DNA of 64,000 nt from an uncultured Lachnospiraceae bacterium (GCA_910579615.1 CAJTUA010000002.1:162503-226502); one strand, 5' to 3'. Counted from the first letter of the stretch, positions 15,764 to 24,916 are shown. Translations and numbers: made by a program. The notes: generated from the letters alone by a model not told the origin.

Positions 15764-17248
15764 ATGAAAATCAGGACAAGATATGCGCCGAGCCCGACCG
15801 GACGGATGCATGTGGGGAATCTGCGCACCGCGCTCTATGAGTTTTTGATTGCGAAGCATGAGGGCGGGGATTTTATTTTAAGAATTGAGGATACGGACCA
15901 GGAGCGCTATGTTGAGGGCGCGGTGGATATTATCTACCGCACGATGGAGAAAACAGGCCTGATTCATGACGAGGGTCCGGACAAGGACAAGGGCTTTGGC
16001 CCGTATGTGCAGAGCGAGCGGCAGGCAACCGGGATTTATTTAAAATACGCGAAGGAGCTGATTGAGAAAGGGGAAGCGTACTACTGCTTCTGTGACAAGG
16101 AGCGCCTTGCAGGCTTAAAGAGTGTTGTTTCCGAAGATGAGCAGGGCGAGGCGAAGGAAATCACGAAATATGACAAGCATTGCCTGCACTTAAGCAAGGA
16201 GGAGATTGCGGCAAATCTGGCGGCGGGGAAGCCTTATGTTATAAGGCAGAATGTGCCGACGACCGGAACGACGACGTTTACGGATGCGATTTACGGCTCG
16301 ATTACGGTGGAGAACGAGGAGCTTGACGACATGATTTTAATCAAGTCGGACGGGTTCCCGACCTATAATTTTGCAAATGTTATTGACGACCATCTGATGG
16401 GCATTACGCATGTGGTGCGCGGCAACGAGTACCTTTCCTCCACGCCGAAGTACACGAGGCTGTACCAGGCGTTTGGCTGGGAGGAGCCGGTCTACATCCA
16501 CTGCCCGCTGATTACGAATGAGGAGCATAAAAAACTGGCAAAGCGCAGCGGTCATTCCTCGTTTGAGGATTTGCTGGAGCAGGGCTTTGTGACGGAGGCG
16601 ATTGTGAATTTTATTGCGCTGCTCGGGTGGAGCCCTTCGGTCAACGAGGAGATTTTCACGCTCGATGAGCTGATAAAGCAATTTGATTACCACAATATCA
16701 GCAAATCCCCGGCAGTTTTTGATATGCAGAAGCTGCGGTGGATGAATTCGGAGTACATTAAGAAGATGGACGATGCGGCGTACTATGGGATGGCGATGCC
16801 ATATATTGACCGCGCGGTGAGCCGTGACTGTGACAGGAAGCTGATTGCCGACCTGGTGAAGACACGCATTGAGACATTCTGCGATATTGCGGGTCTGGTG
16901 GATTTTTTTGAGGAGCTTCCGGAGTACGACGTAGAAATGTTCACGCACAAAAAAATGAAGACGAACGCGGAGAATTCGCTTGCGGTATTAAAGGATTTGC
17001 TGCCGCAGTTCGAGGCGCTTGACGATTATTCGGTCGGGGCGATTGAGAAGCTTGTGATGGGGTATATTGCAGAGAAAGGAATCAAGAACGGGCAGGGGCT
17101 CTGGCCGGTGCGCACGGCGGTTTCCGGCAAGCAGTCCACGCCGGGCGGCGCGTATGAGATTATGCATATCCTTGGGAAAGGGGAGAGCCTGCGAAGAATC
17201 CGCGTGGCGGTGGAGAAGCTTACGGGGAGTCTTTTGGAAGGTTTTTGA
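15764..17248 (+). CDS. gltX: Glutamate--tRNA ligase
   Basis: Class I aminoacyl-tRNA synthetase charging tRNA-Glu (and in many Firmicutes also tRNA-Gln) with glutamate. The 495-residue protein shows [21 protein letters not shown] at the front (the HIGH-type motif as HVGN), [11 protein letters not shown] near 44, a cysteine pair in YCFCDKERL near 111, and [11 protein letters not shown] near 262 as the KMSKS-type loop. AAGGAGG fits the second ATG of the ATGATG at 15761-15766. The next gene starts 3 nt after its stop codon. Confidence 0.96.
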   Translation: MKIRTRYAPSPTGRMHVGNLRTALYEFLIAKHEGGDFILRIEDTDQERYVEGAVDIIYRTMEKTGLIHDEGPDKDKGFGPYVQSERQATGIYLKYAKELIEKGEAYYCFCDKERLAGLKSVVSEDEQGEAKEITKYDKHCLHLSKEEIAANLAAGKPYVIRQNVPTTGTTTFTDAIYGSITVENEELDDMILIKSDGFPTYNFANVIDDHLMGITHVVRGNEYLSSTPKYTRLYQAFGWEEPVYIHCPLITNEEHKKLAKRSGHSSFEDLLEQGFVTEAIVNFIALLGWSPSVNEEIFTLDELIKQFDYHNISKSPAVFDMQKLRWMNSEYIKKMDDAAYYGMAMPYIDRAVSRDCDRKLIADLVKTRIETFCDIAGLVDFFEELPEYDVEMFTHKKMKTNAENSLAVLKDLLPQFEALDDYSVGAIEKLVMGYIAEKGIKNGQGLWPVRTAVSGKQSTPGGAYEIMHILGKGESLRRIRVAVEKLTGSLLEGF

Positions 17249-17251
17249 AAA

Positions 17252-17812
17252 ATGGAATTTGACGGAGTAAAACAAATAGAGATTGATATGCTTGGTTTGA
17301 GCCAAATATATCTTAGCTCAGAAAAAATTACATCGATAGAGAAATGGTTTGACCCGCAATGTATGGAAAATTTCCAGCCCCTGTGCGTCCATGATTTTGG
17401 AAATCAACGGTATACAATTACAGACGGGCATACAAGGGCATATGTTGCATATAAAAATGGGATTTCTGTTTTGCCTGCCGTGTACGATAGGAACGATATT
17501 GTGACCGGTCCTATCGGGCAAATGTTATATAAAGCGGACATTGACTGGTGTGAAAGGTTCCGATTATCCCATATTATGCATTTGGAAAACCGTATCCTGG
17601 ATCGGGATGCATATCAAAAACTCTGGATTGGGCGTTGCGACCGGAGTTATGATTTGCTTACGCAGGCTTCGGACAGCGAGCAGGCGCTGCTGCAAAAATT
17701 GACATCCGATTTATTCTTGTACGGGGCATCCGAGGATATGTCGATTTTCTTTTTTGAAAATAAGGCGGGGCAATTGTTTATGTATCAAGATGGGATTTTT
17801 TTGCCGGAATAG
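17252..17812 (+). CDS. Uncharacterised protein with a ParB-like ITDGHTRAYVAY motif
   Basis: I do not recognise this 186-residue protein with certainty. A segment near residue 56-68, TITDGHTRAYVAY, followed by ISVLPAVYD, resembles the GHRR-type motif of ParB/Srx-like nuclease-fold proteins. The rest is mixed alpha/beta, with Trp-, Cys- and Tyr-rich stretches (WCERFRLSHIMHLENRILD). It begins 3 nt after the gltX stop, with GGAAGG inside the end of gltX as ribosome site, so it is translated from the gltX transcript. A terminator follows. Function unknown. Confidence 0.65.
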   Translation: MEFDGVKQIEIDMLGLSQIYLSSEKITSIEKWFDPQCMENFQPLCVHDFGNQRYTITDGHTRAYVAYKNGISVLPAVYDRNDIVTGPIGQMLYKADIDWCERFRLSHIMHLENRILDRDAYQKLWIGRCDRSYDLLTQASDSEQALLQKLTSDLFLYGASEDMSIFFFENKAGQLFMYQDGIFLPE

Positions 17813-17875
17813 CGGGGACCGAATGTTAAAAGGAATTGCTGCATAAAGAAAAATGTGTAACCAAAAGCAGATACG

Positions 17876-17912
17876 AAAAACACCCCATGCCCTGGCGGCA
17901 AGGGGTGTTTTT
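17876..17912. terminator. Bidirectional terminator between convergent transcripts
   Basis: AAAAACACCCC pairs with GGGGTGTTTTT around an inner TGCC/GGCA stem. It lies between the gltX transcript and the minus-strand reductase gene. Confidence 0.88.
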
Positions 17913-18015
17913 GGAACATTTTCATTTCGCTCTTTGCCCTAAGCCGGCTTGCGGTTTTACGGTACGGTTCTTCTTATGGGCATTGTGTTCATGCAGGTGC
18001 TACGGAAAAGTACGC

Positions 18016-18843
18016 TTAAAAGAAATTACAAAACGTTTCCGGGTCTTCATGCAGCTGATTCCGGTTCAAGGCCTCAATTTTCTGCATTTCCTCCGCACTC
18101 AGCTCAAAATCAAAAATCTGTGAATTTTGCAAAATACGCTCCGCGTGGACGGATTTCGGGATGGTGATGATTCCGTTCTGCACATCCCACCGCAGGATGA
18201 CCTGTGCGACACTCTTGCCGTATTTTTCCCCGATGGCGGCGATTGCCGGGTCCGTAATCAGCTGCTTGTTGTCGCGCCCGAGCGGGCTGAGTGCCTCACA
18301 GGCAATCCCGTGTTCTTTTAAGTATTGGCGCAGGTTTGCCTTTGTATTGTAAGGGTGAACCTCCACCTGGTCTACAGCAGGTTTTATTCTGGCGCTTTCC
18401 ATCAGCTCGTCAATATGGTGCTTTAAAAAATTGGAAACACCGATGGATTTTAAGTTTTTTCCGTCGCAAAGCTCCTCAAGGACAGACCAGCTTTCCCGGA
18501 AGGCTTCCGGCACTGGCCAGTGCAGCAGATAGAGGTCGATATAGTCAATGTTAAGCCGCTGCATGCTTGCCCAGAAGGCTTCTTTTTGTTTGTGGGAGCG
18601 CTGTTCGGTGTTCCAGAGCTTTGTAGTGACAAAAATTTCATTTCTTGGTATCCCGCTGTCGCGCACAGCTTTCCCGACCTGTTCTTCATTGCCGTACAAA
18701 GAAGCGGTATCAATATGCCGGTATCCCGCATCGAGGGCGCAGCGGATGGCGTTGTAGGTCTGTTCGGCGGACTGGAAGACGCCAAGCCCTAGGATTGGCA
18801 TTGTTTTCCCGTTGTTCAATGTGATGTTCGTTGTGATATCCAT
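18016..18843 (-). CDS. Aldo/keto reductase (AKR5-like)
   Basis: NAD(P)H-dependent cytosolic reductase of aldehydes and ketones, 275 residues, a single (beta/alpha)8 barrel. Visible are GYRHIDTASLYGNEEQVGKA near residue 41-60 (catalytic Asp and Tyr), FVTTKLW near 71 (catalytic Lys), DYIDLYLLHWP near 99-109 (catalytic His) and the cofactor segment TIPKSVHAERI near 227. Start at 18843 with AAGGAGG 5 nt upstream. Its 5' leader contains a structured element (18863-18963) and its promoter (18986-19016) has the stretched spacer typical of MerR control. With the divergent MerR gene this looks like an inducible detoxification switch, perhaps for reactive aldehydes. Confidence 0.93.
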   Translation of the reverse strand: MDITTNITLNNGKTMPILGLGVFQSAEQTYNAIRCALDAGYRHIDTASLYGNEEQVGKAVRDSGIPRNEIFVTTKLWNTEQRSHKQKEAFWASMQRLNIDYIDLYLLHWPVPEAFRESWSVLEELCDGKNLKSIGVSNFLKHHIDELMESARIKPAVDQVEVHPYNTKANLRQYLKEHGIACEALSPLGRDNKQLITDPAIAAIGEKYGKSVAQVILRWDVQNGIITIPKSVHAERILQNSQIFDFELSAEEMQKIEALNRNQLHEDPETFCNFF

Positions 18844-18862
18844 AAAAACCTCCTTATTTTAA

Positions 18863-18963
18863 AGCTCAGCAAATCTCCTTCCGGAGCCAAGGAACTAGCG
18901 TTGGAATTTCTGCCCGCACAGCTTTCAGGGATTCCAATGAGGGATGTACGGGCGTTTGCTGAA
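18863..18963 (-). ncRNA. GGA/GGA-loop leader element, copy A (upstream of aldo/keto reductase)
   Basis: On the minus strand an outer stem TCAGCAAA/TTTGCTGA (18955-18962 with 18866-18873) encloses a hairpin TTGGAAT...CTG/CAG...ATTCCAA. Its 13-nt tip reads AAAGC-TGT-GCGGG, matching the GGAGC-NNN-GCGGA tip of the other copies. It ends in GAGCTTTAAAATAAGGAGG, so the tail runs into the ribosome site of the reductase. It lies entirely between the predicted transcription start (near 18979) and the start codon. Confidence 0.65.
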
Positions 18964-18985
18964 AGAAAAATGGTTTACAAAGAGG

Positions 18986-19016
18986 ATTATAAATGCTAAA
19001 GTTAGATTGAGGTCAA
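18986..19016 (-). promoter_or_regulatory. MerR-type promoter with 19-bp spacer
   Basis: On minus, TTGACC (19011-19016) and a perfect TATAAT (18986-18991) are separated by 19 bp, the overlong spacing that MerR-family activators correct by twisting DNA. The spacer holds a partial dyad CTcAatcTAacTTtAG. It directs transcription into the aldo/keto reductase, away from the MerR gene starting at 19102. Confidence 0.82.
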
Positions 19017-19101
19017 GAAGGAAAATGGAAAAAATAAGAATAAAATATTATCCATCCGATATTTTGTAGAATCGGGGAATAAAGTTTTTATGGAGGCAGG
19101 A

Positions 19102-19509
19102 ATGATGGGGGAGAAGGAACAGAAAAAAACGGAGTTTTTCACGGTCAAAGAGGTTTCCGGGCGGACGGGGCTTTCGGTTTCCACGCTGCGCTACTATGAC
19201 AGCGAGGGGCTCACGCCGCAGATTACGCGCAACAGCGGCGGCGTAAGGCAGTATACGCAGGAGGATGTGTGTTGGCTTGAGCTGATTTGCTGCCTGAAGC
19301 ACAGCGGGATGGCGCTTGAGGATATCCGCAGGTTTATGGGGCTGTGCCTTGGCGGGGAGGAAACTGCGGAGGAAAGAAGGGAAATTCTTCTGGAACAGAG
19401 AAAACTTATCGGAAGGAAGATAGAGCAGCTGCAGTGCAGTCTAAAGCTGATTGAGTGTAAGCTGGAGCATTATAAGGAAGTTGGGGTGTTTCATTTTGGG
19501 GAACCGTGA
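19102..19509 (+). CDS. MerR-family transcriptional regulator
   Basis: The 135-residue MerR-type activator has a winged helix-turn-helix (FTVKEVSGRTGLSVSTLRYYD, residues 10-30, then SGGVRQYTQED) followed by a dimerisation coiled coil (EERREILLEQRKLIGRKIEQLQ...). The C-terminal part is short, with one Cys between helices (MGLCLGG) and others in WLELICCLKHS. It has no metal-binding C-terminal loop, and resembles the NmlR/AdhR type that responds to aldehydes or electrophiles. GGAGG lies 5 nt before this ATG. Divergent from the aldo/keto reductase, whose promoter has the matching 19-bp spacer. Confidence 0.9.
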   Translation: MMGEKEQKKTEFFTVKEVSGRTGLSVSTLRYYDSEGLTPQITRNSGGVRQYTQEDVCWLELICCLKHSGMALEDIRRFMGLCLGGEETAEERREILLEQRKLIGRKIEQLQCSLKLIECKLEHYKEVGVFHFGEP

Positions 19510-19576
19510 TGGGAAAAATGCCAGGTTGAATTCGCGGCGGAAAAGTGATATGATGAGACCATAACAGGAGAGGGAT

Positions 19577-20375
19577 ACGGATAAGGAACGTATAACGGAC
19601 ACAAATTTTACGGTTTTCGGAAAGATACAGAAGAAATACCATATCGAGTGTGAGAGCAGCCTGCCAGACGGGAAGATTACAATAAGGCTTTTTGAGTACG
19701 ATGCACAGATTGCATTAGACGAAGGCGAAGTCACGGAAGAGACCCTGACGGTGACATTTCCAAATACAGCGGTTCTTTACCTTCGGGCATACCAAAAGAC
19801 GCCGGACAAAATGAAATATGTGATTGTTACGCCGGGCGGAACGGTGCAGTATGATGTGCCAATTATGAAAGTTCAGGCATATTCCCTTGATGAGATTTTC
19901 GCAAAACACCTGCTGATGCTGATTCCGTTTCATATTTTTTCACATGAGAGGGCTTTTCCGGAGTATAATAGCAATGAAGAGAAACTGGAAGAATTAAAAG
20001 CGGAGTATCAGGTGATACTGGAAAGGCTTGATGAACTGGAATACCAGGGAGTTATCGGGGCGTTTGACAAACAGACAATTATTGATTTGTCGGGGGGATG
20101 TGATTCAGGAAATCGCACAGAAATATAAAAATGTGCAGAAAGGTGTAGGTGATATGATGAGAGGTGCGTTGATTGAAACGCGGGCAAGAACCATTTTAAA
20201 TCAAGGCATAAGCCAGGGAATAAGCCAGGGAATAAGTCAGGGAATAAGCCAGGGCAAAAGAGAAACCGCGCTGAAGCTGTTAAACAGGGGAAAACAGACG
20301 ATAGAGGAAATCGCGGAGGACACAGGACTTAGTGTTGCGGAAGTAAAGCAGCTTGAAAAACTTCGGACAATATAA
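19577..20375 (+). pseudogene. Broken Rpn-family PD-(D/E)XK nuclease/transposase-like gene
   Basis: Reading from 19577, the translation starts with DKERITDTNFTVFGKIQKKYH and continues through FPNTAVLYLRA, MKYVIVTPGG and IPFHIFSHERAF to TIIDLS. It then shifts frame to DVIQEIAQKYKNVQKG and ends with a helix-turn-helix-like tail at 20375. This layout matches Rpn/YhgA-like recombination-promoting nuclease proteins common in Lachnospiraceae. Two lesions are visible. The expected start, placed 4 nt after GGAGAGG, is ACG (19577-19579) instead of ATG. A six-G run at 20092-20097 carries one G too many, breaking the frame. A four-fold ISQG repeat lies near the end. Confidence 0.82.
20208..20255 (+). repeat. 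Four tandem 12-bp units encoding ISQG
   Basis: ATAAGCCAGGGA is repeated four times with one internal change and one change in the last base. It encodes the Gln/Gly-rich linker typical of this transposase-like family. Confidence 0.9.
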
Positions 20376-20456
20376 AGCAGAATCAGGGGCATATACAAAA
20401 AAGGAAAGGCCTGCCCGCCCTTTGGTGGCGGTGAACGGATAACACAAAGGGGAGTT

Positions 20457-22475
20457 ATGGAACAAAATGAAGCACAATTAAAGGCAATCGCGCACCGTAC
20501 CGGACCGATGATGGTACTGGCAGGGCCGGGTTCCGGCAAGACGACCGTTATTACAAACCGGGCAAAAGCGCTGATTGAAGAATGCGGGGTGAAGCCGGAA
20601 CGGATTCTGGTCATCACATTTACAAAGGCGGCGGCAACGGAAATGCGGGAGCGCTTTGAGAAGCTGATGGGCGCGCCCTGTGGGGTAAATTTTGGCACCT
20701 TTCACGCCGTTTATTTCAAAATATTAAAATATGCGTACCATTACGACGCGGCGTGCATTATAAAGGAAGAGGAGCGCTACCAGTTTTTCCGCGATTATAT
20801 CGCGAAACTGGATATTGAGATTGAAGACGAGAAGGATTTTATTGACGGCATCAGCAGTGAAATCAGTCTGGTCAAGGGAGAGCGTGTGGATATTGAGCAT
20901 TACTATTCCATGAATTGCTCCGAGGAAAATTTCAAGAAGATTTACCGCGCCTACGAGGGGATGCTGCGCGCGGCGAACAAGATTGATTTTGATGATATGC
21001 TGCTGCTGTGTTATGAGCTTTTGACGCAGAGACCGGATATTCTCGCGGTGTGGCAAAAATTTTATGAGTACATATTGATTGATGAGTTCCAGGATATCAA
21101 CCGCGTGCAGTACGATATCATAAGGCTGCTTGCGCTGCCGCAGAACAATCTTTTTATTGTCGGGGATGACGACCAGAGCATTTACCGTTTCCGCGGCGCA
21201 AAGCCGGAAATTATGCTGAATTTCCCGAAGGATTACCCGGGTTGCAAGCAGGTGCTGCTCGATGTCAATTACCGCTCGGCGGCGGATATTGTGGAGGCGG
21301 CGGGCAGGCTGATTGCGGCGAACACGAAGCGCTTTCCGAAGAAAATCCGCGCGGTGCACCCGTGCGGGGGTGCGGTGAGGGTGGTCGAGTATGCGGATGT
21401 AAAGGCGCAGAACGAGGCGATTGTCAAGGAACTTCTCGCGCTCCATGCAAAAGGCGGGAACTACCGCGATGTGGCGGTTTTGTACCGGACGAACACGCAG
21501 CCGGGGGCGTTGGCGGAGAAGCTTATGGAGTACAATATTCCGTTTTCGATGAAGGATTCGCTTCCGAATATTTACGAGCACTGGCTGGCGAAAAATATTT
21601 TAGCGTACATTCGCCTGGCACTTGGGGAGGATGACCGCGCGCTGTATTTTCAGGTGATGAACCGTCCGAAACGTTATCTTTCGCGCGAGGCATTCCCCGA
21701 TACGAAGGTTGATTTGCGCAAAGTGAAGCAGTATTATTACAGCCAGGCGGGCAAGGGCTATGTGATTGAGCGCATCGGGAAGCTTGAGGAGGATTTGAAG
21801 CTCCTTGCAAAGACAAGCCCATACGCGGCGGTCAGTTATATCCGGCGTGCGGTCGGGTATGATGATTATCTGCGGGAATACGCAAAGATGCGGCGCATCA
21901 ATGAGGATGAGCTTTTTGATTTGCTTTCCCAACTGCAGGAGGCGGCAAGGGAGTACCGCACTTTTGCGGAGTGGTTCCAACATATGGAGGAATACCGCGA
22001 GGAGTTGACAAAGCAGAGCGCGTTAAAGAATGACCGCGACCGCGACGCGGTGGCTTTTATGACCTTCCACGGTTCGAAGGGGTTGGAGTTTCCGCATGTT
22101 TATATTGTGGACGCGAATGAAGGGGTCACGCCGCACCACAAGGCGGTGGTGAATGAGGATATGGAGGAAGAGCGGCGGATGTTCTACGTTGCCGCGACGC
22201 GCGCGAAGAAGGCGCTGACCGTGACATACACGAAAGACCGTTTTAACAAAAAACAGGAGGTTTCGCGCTTTGTTTCGGAGCTTGTGACAGACTGGTCGGC
22301 ATTTCGGGAAGGGGCGGCGGTTGTGCATAAGAGCTATGGGCGGGGTACCATCCTGATGGTGAGGGATGGGAAAGTTTCCGTGCGGTTTGACGCGAAGGGG
22401 ATGGTGCGGACATTTGATATGGAGTTTTGTGTGAAGAACCAGGTGCTTGCAGTGTCTGACGGGCAGTCTGCCTGA
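20457..22475 (+). CDS. UvrD/PcrA-like superfamily 1 DNA helicase
   Basis: ATP-driven 3'-5' DNA helicase of superfamily 1, 672 residues. Motifs run in order: Walker A VLAGPGSGKTT (residues 20-30), ITFTKAAATEMRER near 60, GTFHAVYFKI near 82, ILIDEFQDINRVQ near 203 (DExx box), VGDDDQSIYRFRGA near 238, FMTFHGSKGLEFPHV near 535 and FYVAATRAKKAL near 576. It is shorter than the PcrA housekeeping helicase (about 730-770), and its C-terminal SH3-like segment (VVHKSYGRGTILMVRDG) retains the RNA-polymerase-binding Tudor fold of PcrA. AAAGGGGAG precedes the ATG. Whether it is the main PcrA or a second copy cannot be decided here. Confidence 0.9.
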   Translation: MEQNEAQLKAIAHRTGPMMVLAGPGSGKTTVITNRAKALIEECGVKPERILVITFTKAAATEMRERFEKLMGAPCGVNFGTFHAVYFKILKYAYHYDAACIIKEEERYQFFRDYIAKLDIEIEDEKDFIDGISSEISLVKGERVDIEHYYSMNCSEENFKKIYRAYEGMLRAANKIDFDDMLLLCYELLTQRPDILAVWQKFYEYILIDEFQDINRVQYDIIRLLALPQNNLFIVGDDDQSIYRFRGAKPEIMLNFPKDYPGCKQVLLDVNYRSAADIVEAAGRLIAANTKRFPKKIRAVHPCGGAVRVVEYADVKAQNEAIVKELLALHAKGGNYRDVAVLYRTNTQPGALAEKLMEYNIPFSMKDSLPNIYEHWLAKNILAYIRLALGEDDRALYFQVMNRPKRYLSREAFPDTKVDLRKVKQYYYSQAGKGYVIERIGKLEEDLKLLAKTSPYAAVSYIRRAVGYDDYLREYAKMRRINEDELFDLLSQLQEAAREYRTFAEWFQHMEEYREELTKQSALKNDRDRDAVAFMTFHGSKGLEFPHVYIVDANEGVTPHHKAVVNEDMEEERRMFYVAATRAKKALTVTYTKDRFNKKQEVSRFVSELVTDWSAFREGAAVVHKSYGRGTILMVRDGKVSVRFDAKGMVRTFDMEFCVKNQVLAVSDGQSA

Positions 22476-22620
22476 AAAATGAGGAATGCAAAAAAAATAT
22501 CCGGATTGTAACAATTTTGACAAAAAATTGTGGTAAGCTGTGGATAAGAGGGTGACGGCGTGGTGCTGCAAAACCACTGCCAGAATGGAATGCAGTTTTT
22601 CTATGGAGAGGAGAATGGAT

Positions 22621-23460
22621 ATGGTTTTTCACGGGGGGCGCAAAAAAAGCATGCAGGCGGGGGAAGGTTCTGTTATCCGCAGGGCTGCGGTTTTCCTGGC
22701 GCTGCTTTTGGTATTTGTGGTGTTGTTGGAACGGGTGCCCGTGCAGGCAGCAGTTCCGAAGGTGACCGTGACGAAGAAGACGCTTTATGTGGGGTATGAG
22801 AGTTATCAGATTCAGTTTAAGAACCTGGCGAAGACAGCGAAAGTTACATACAAATCAAGCAATAAAAAAGTGGCGACCGTCAGCAGCAAAGGCGTGGTTG
22901 CGCCGGTGGCAAAAGGGAGCGCGAAGATTACCGTCACAATGAAGCAGAGCGGCAAGACCTATACGTCAGAGATTGCTGTGACCGTGAAGGAGCCATATGT
23001 ATCGGTTTCCAATAAAAAGACGAAGCTTGTGGAAAGCAGCGATTATCAGCTGACCGGAAAGGCGTATGGGCTTGACGGGGCGGAGTTTGTATTTTCGACT
23101 TCGGATGTGCTTGTCGCCAAGATTGACGAAAAGACCGGGCTTTTGCATGCGAGGGCTGCCGGGAAAACGAAGGTTACAATAAAAGATAAGGCGAGCGGCA
23201 AGTCGGCGTCCTTTACCCTGACTGTCATCGAGCGCACGGAGGAAAATCAGGACGATGTCTATGTGACAACAGAAAAGATGAGTAAAAAATATGTCTACAA
23301 GGCACCTGCGGATACAAAGGACCTGACAGAGGAAGAGAAGGCGAAGACGGAGCGCCTGACGGATATCCAGAAGCGTATCACGGCGGGAACGTCAATCACA
23401 ATAAAAGAAATGCAGGAATATTATATCCAGAAAGCGGCGGATGGCGGAAAGCAGAGTTAA
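22621..23460 (+). CDS. Secreted protein with two bacterial Ig-like (BIG2) domains
   Basis: The 279-residue exported protein has a signal peptide with hydrophobic core AAVFLALLLVFVVLLERVP, cleaved after about VQA. Two BIG2-type Ig-like domains follow: one from about 45 (TVTKKTLYVGYESYQIQF, then YKSSNKKVATVSSKGVV) and one from about 125 (VSVSNKKTKLVESSDYQL, then VLVAKIDEKTGLLHARAAG). A charged tail lacks a sortase motif. I chose the ATG at 22621 because AGAGGAG lies about 7 nt upstream; upstream in-frame starts are possible. It probably forms an operon with the next gene, 16 nt downstream. Such domains act in adhesion or wall display; the target is unknown. Confidence 0.8.
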   Translation: MVFHGGRKKSMQAGEGSVIRRAAVFLALLLVFVVLLERVPVQAAVPKVTVTKKTLYVGYESYQIQFKNLAKTAKVTYKSSNKKVATVSSKGVVAPVAKGSAKITVTMKQSGKTYTSEIAVTVKEPYVSVSNKKTKLVESSDYQLTGKAYGLDGAEFVFSTSDVLVAKIDEKTGLLHARAAGKTKVTIKDKASGKSASFTLTVIERTEENQDDVYVTTEKMSKKYVYKAPADTKDLTEEEKAKTERLTDIQKRITAGTSITIKEMQEYYIQKAADGGKQS

Positions 23461-23476
23461 GTAAGGAGGTGCGGGC

Positions 23477-24916
23477 ATGAAACAAAGAAAGGGATTTGGT
23501 GTACTGTTTTTTTGTATCCTTTTGTGCATAGCAATGGTTCCGGTGCGCGCGAAAGCGGCAGATCCGACAGTGGTTGCAATCAGTGCGGTCTATACCGGGG
23601 GGACGCTTGAGGTCGGGGCGTCAATCCCAAAGGAGAAGATTGAGGTAACCGCGTCCTACAGTGACGGTACAACAGTTGAGGTAACGGAGTTTGCGATGTC
23701 AACGGAGCGTGTGCTTACCGATGGCGCAAACAGGGTAATGATTATTTACCGTGGGAAGGTGACGGAGATTTATGTTTACGGTAAGCGTCCGCGCTCTATT
23801 TATGCCACATACAGCGGCGGGATGGTCAGTGTGGGCAATAAAATCAGTACCGAGGATTTGACGGTGTATTTGCAGTATACGGATTACAGCACGGAGGAGA
23901 TTCTCGATTACCGTGTTGTGAACCCGGTTATTTCCAGTGTCGGCAGCCAGAAGGTGCAGATTGTCTACAATAGTATGCAGACTACGGTTGATGTTTATGG
24001 AACGCAGGCGAAGACGGTTTCCATGCTGACTGCGGTCTACGAGGGGGAGGGTGCGCCGCAGGGCTATGCGGTGCCGGAAAAAAATATGTATGTCACGGCA
24101 CTTTATACGGACGGGACATCGGAGCGTATTTACAATTATACCATGACCCCGGCGACGGTCCAAAACATCGGGGATAACAAGATGATAGTAAGTTTCCGCG
24201 GGAAGTCCGTGGAGATTACGGTAAAAGGCGTTGAGCTTACGGCGCAGAGCATTGAGGCAGTCTACAAGGGCAGCAGTGTTGAGGTCGGCGATTACGTTGC
24301 GGCGGAGGATGTTACGGTGACGGCGTTTTACAGTGACGGCTCCAAAGCGGTCGTGAAAGATTTTACATTTTCCTCGGACCGTATCACGATGACGGGGGAA
24401 AATACAATCATAGTGAATTACGGTGGGCAGAGTGCGACCATCAAAGTAACCGGGATTGCAAGGTCGGGGGCAAGCTACAGCAATGCCGCATCGTTTACGG
24501 TAAAAAATACGCAGTACAGTGCCAATGTGCAGGTGGCTTTGCCAAAGCGTATGCAAAAGGATGCCATTGTTGGCAAGTCGCTCAAGCCAGACCGTGTGTC
24601 TCGCGTAATCAGCAAGGTAAAGGCAGAAGTGATTGACTATATTGCCTTTGATATTTTGCTGACCGATGAGCTGCAGGACGATGTTTTTCCTCTGACGATG
24701 CGGATTGATTTACCGCAGAAATATAAGGCGAAGGAGACAAATACTTACCTTTATTATACCTCGAACCGTAAGAGCGTGATGGCGCGGGTAGCCTTAGAGC
24801 CAAGCGCGGACGGTGTGATTGAGGTGACGCTTTTCCACACGGGGACGTATATCCTTGTCAATGAGAAGGAGATTGTGGAGGATGACCTTCCGGACCCGGA
24901 AGATGATTATCTGTAG
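23477..24916 (+). CDS. Secreted protein with four tandem Ig-like repeats
   Basis: The 479-residue exported protein starts with signal MKQRKGFGVLFFCILLCIAM, cleaved after about AKA. Four repeats of about 75 residues follow, each with the plan I-A-Y-x-G-G ... (D/K)-V-T-A-x-Y-x-D-G ... N-x-x-x-V-x-Y-x-G (for example ITASYSDG-type strands near 53, 128, 208 and 283). A different C-terminal beta-rich domain begins near 335 (SYSNAASFTVKNTQYSANV). It ends acidic (DLPDPEDDYL) without LPxTG or a membrane anchor. AAGGAGG lies 7 nt before the ATG. Likely a surface or matrix protein expressed with its BIG2 neighbour. Confidence 0.8.
   Translation: MKQRKGFGVLFFCILLCIAMVPVRAKAADPTVVAISAVYTGGTLEVGASIPKEKIEVTASYSDGTTVEVTEFAMSTERVLTDGANRVMIIYRGKVTEIYVYGKRPRSIYATYSGGMVSVGNKISTEDLTVYLQYTDYSTEEILDYRVVNPVISSVGSQKVQIVYNSMQTTVDVYGTQAKTVSMLTAVYEGEGAPQGYAVPEKNMYVTALYTDGTSERIYNYTMTPATVQNIGDNKMIVSFRGKSVEITVKGVELTAQSIEAVYKGSSVEVGDYVAAEDVTVTAFYSDGSKAVVKDFTFSSDRITMTGENTIIVNYGGQSATIKVTGIARSGASYSNAASFTVKNTQYSANVQVALPKRMQKDAIVGKSLKPDRVSRVISKVKAEVIDYIAFDILLTDELQDDVFPLTMRIDLPQKYKAKETNTYLYYTSNRKSVMARVALEPSADGVIEVTLFHTGTYILVNEKEIVEDDLPDPEDDYL

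Noticed and set aside
17949..18167. A short frame starting MRFYGTVLLMGIVFMQVL
   Set aside because: Its hydrophobic start is suggestive, but most of it is antisense to the aldo/keto reductase and no ribosome site is present.
20724..21581. A 285-codon minus-strand frame
   Set aside because: It is antisense to the UvrD-like helicase, with Arg/His/Leu-rich composition typical of a shadow frame.
23699..24556. A 285-codon minus-strand frame opposite the Ig-like repeat protein
   Set aside because: The plus strand encodes a clear signal peptide and regular domain repeats; the antisense frame has no motif and no ribosome site.
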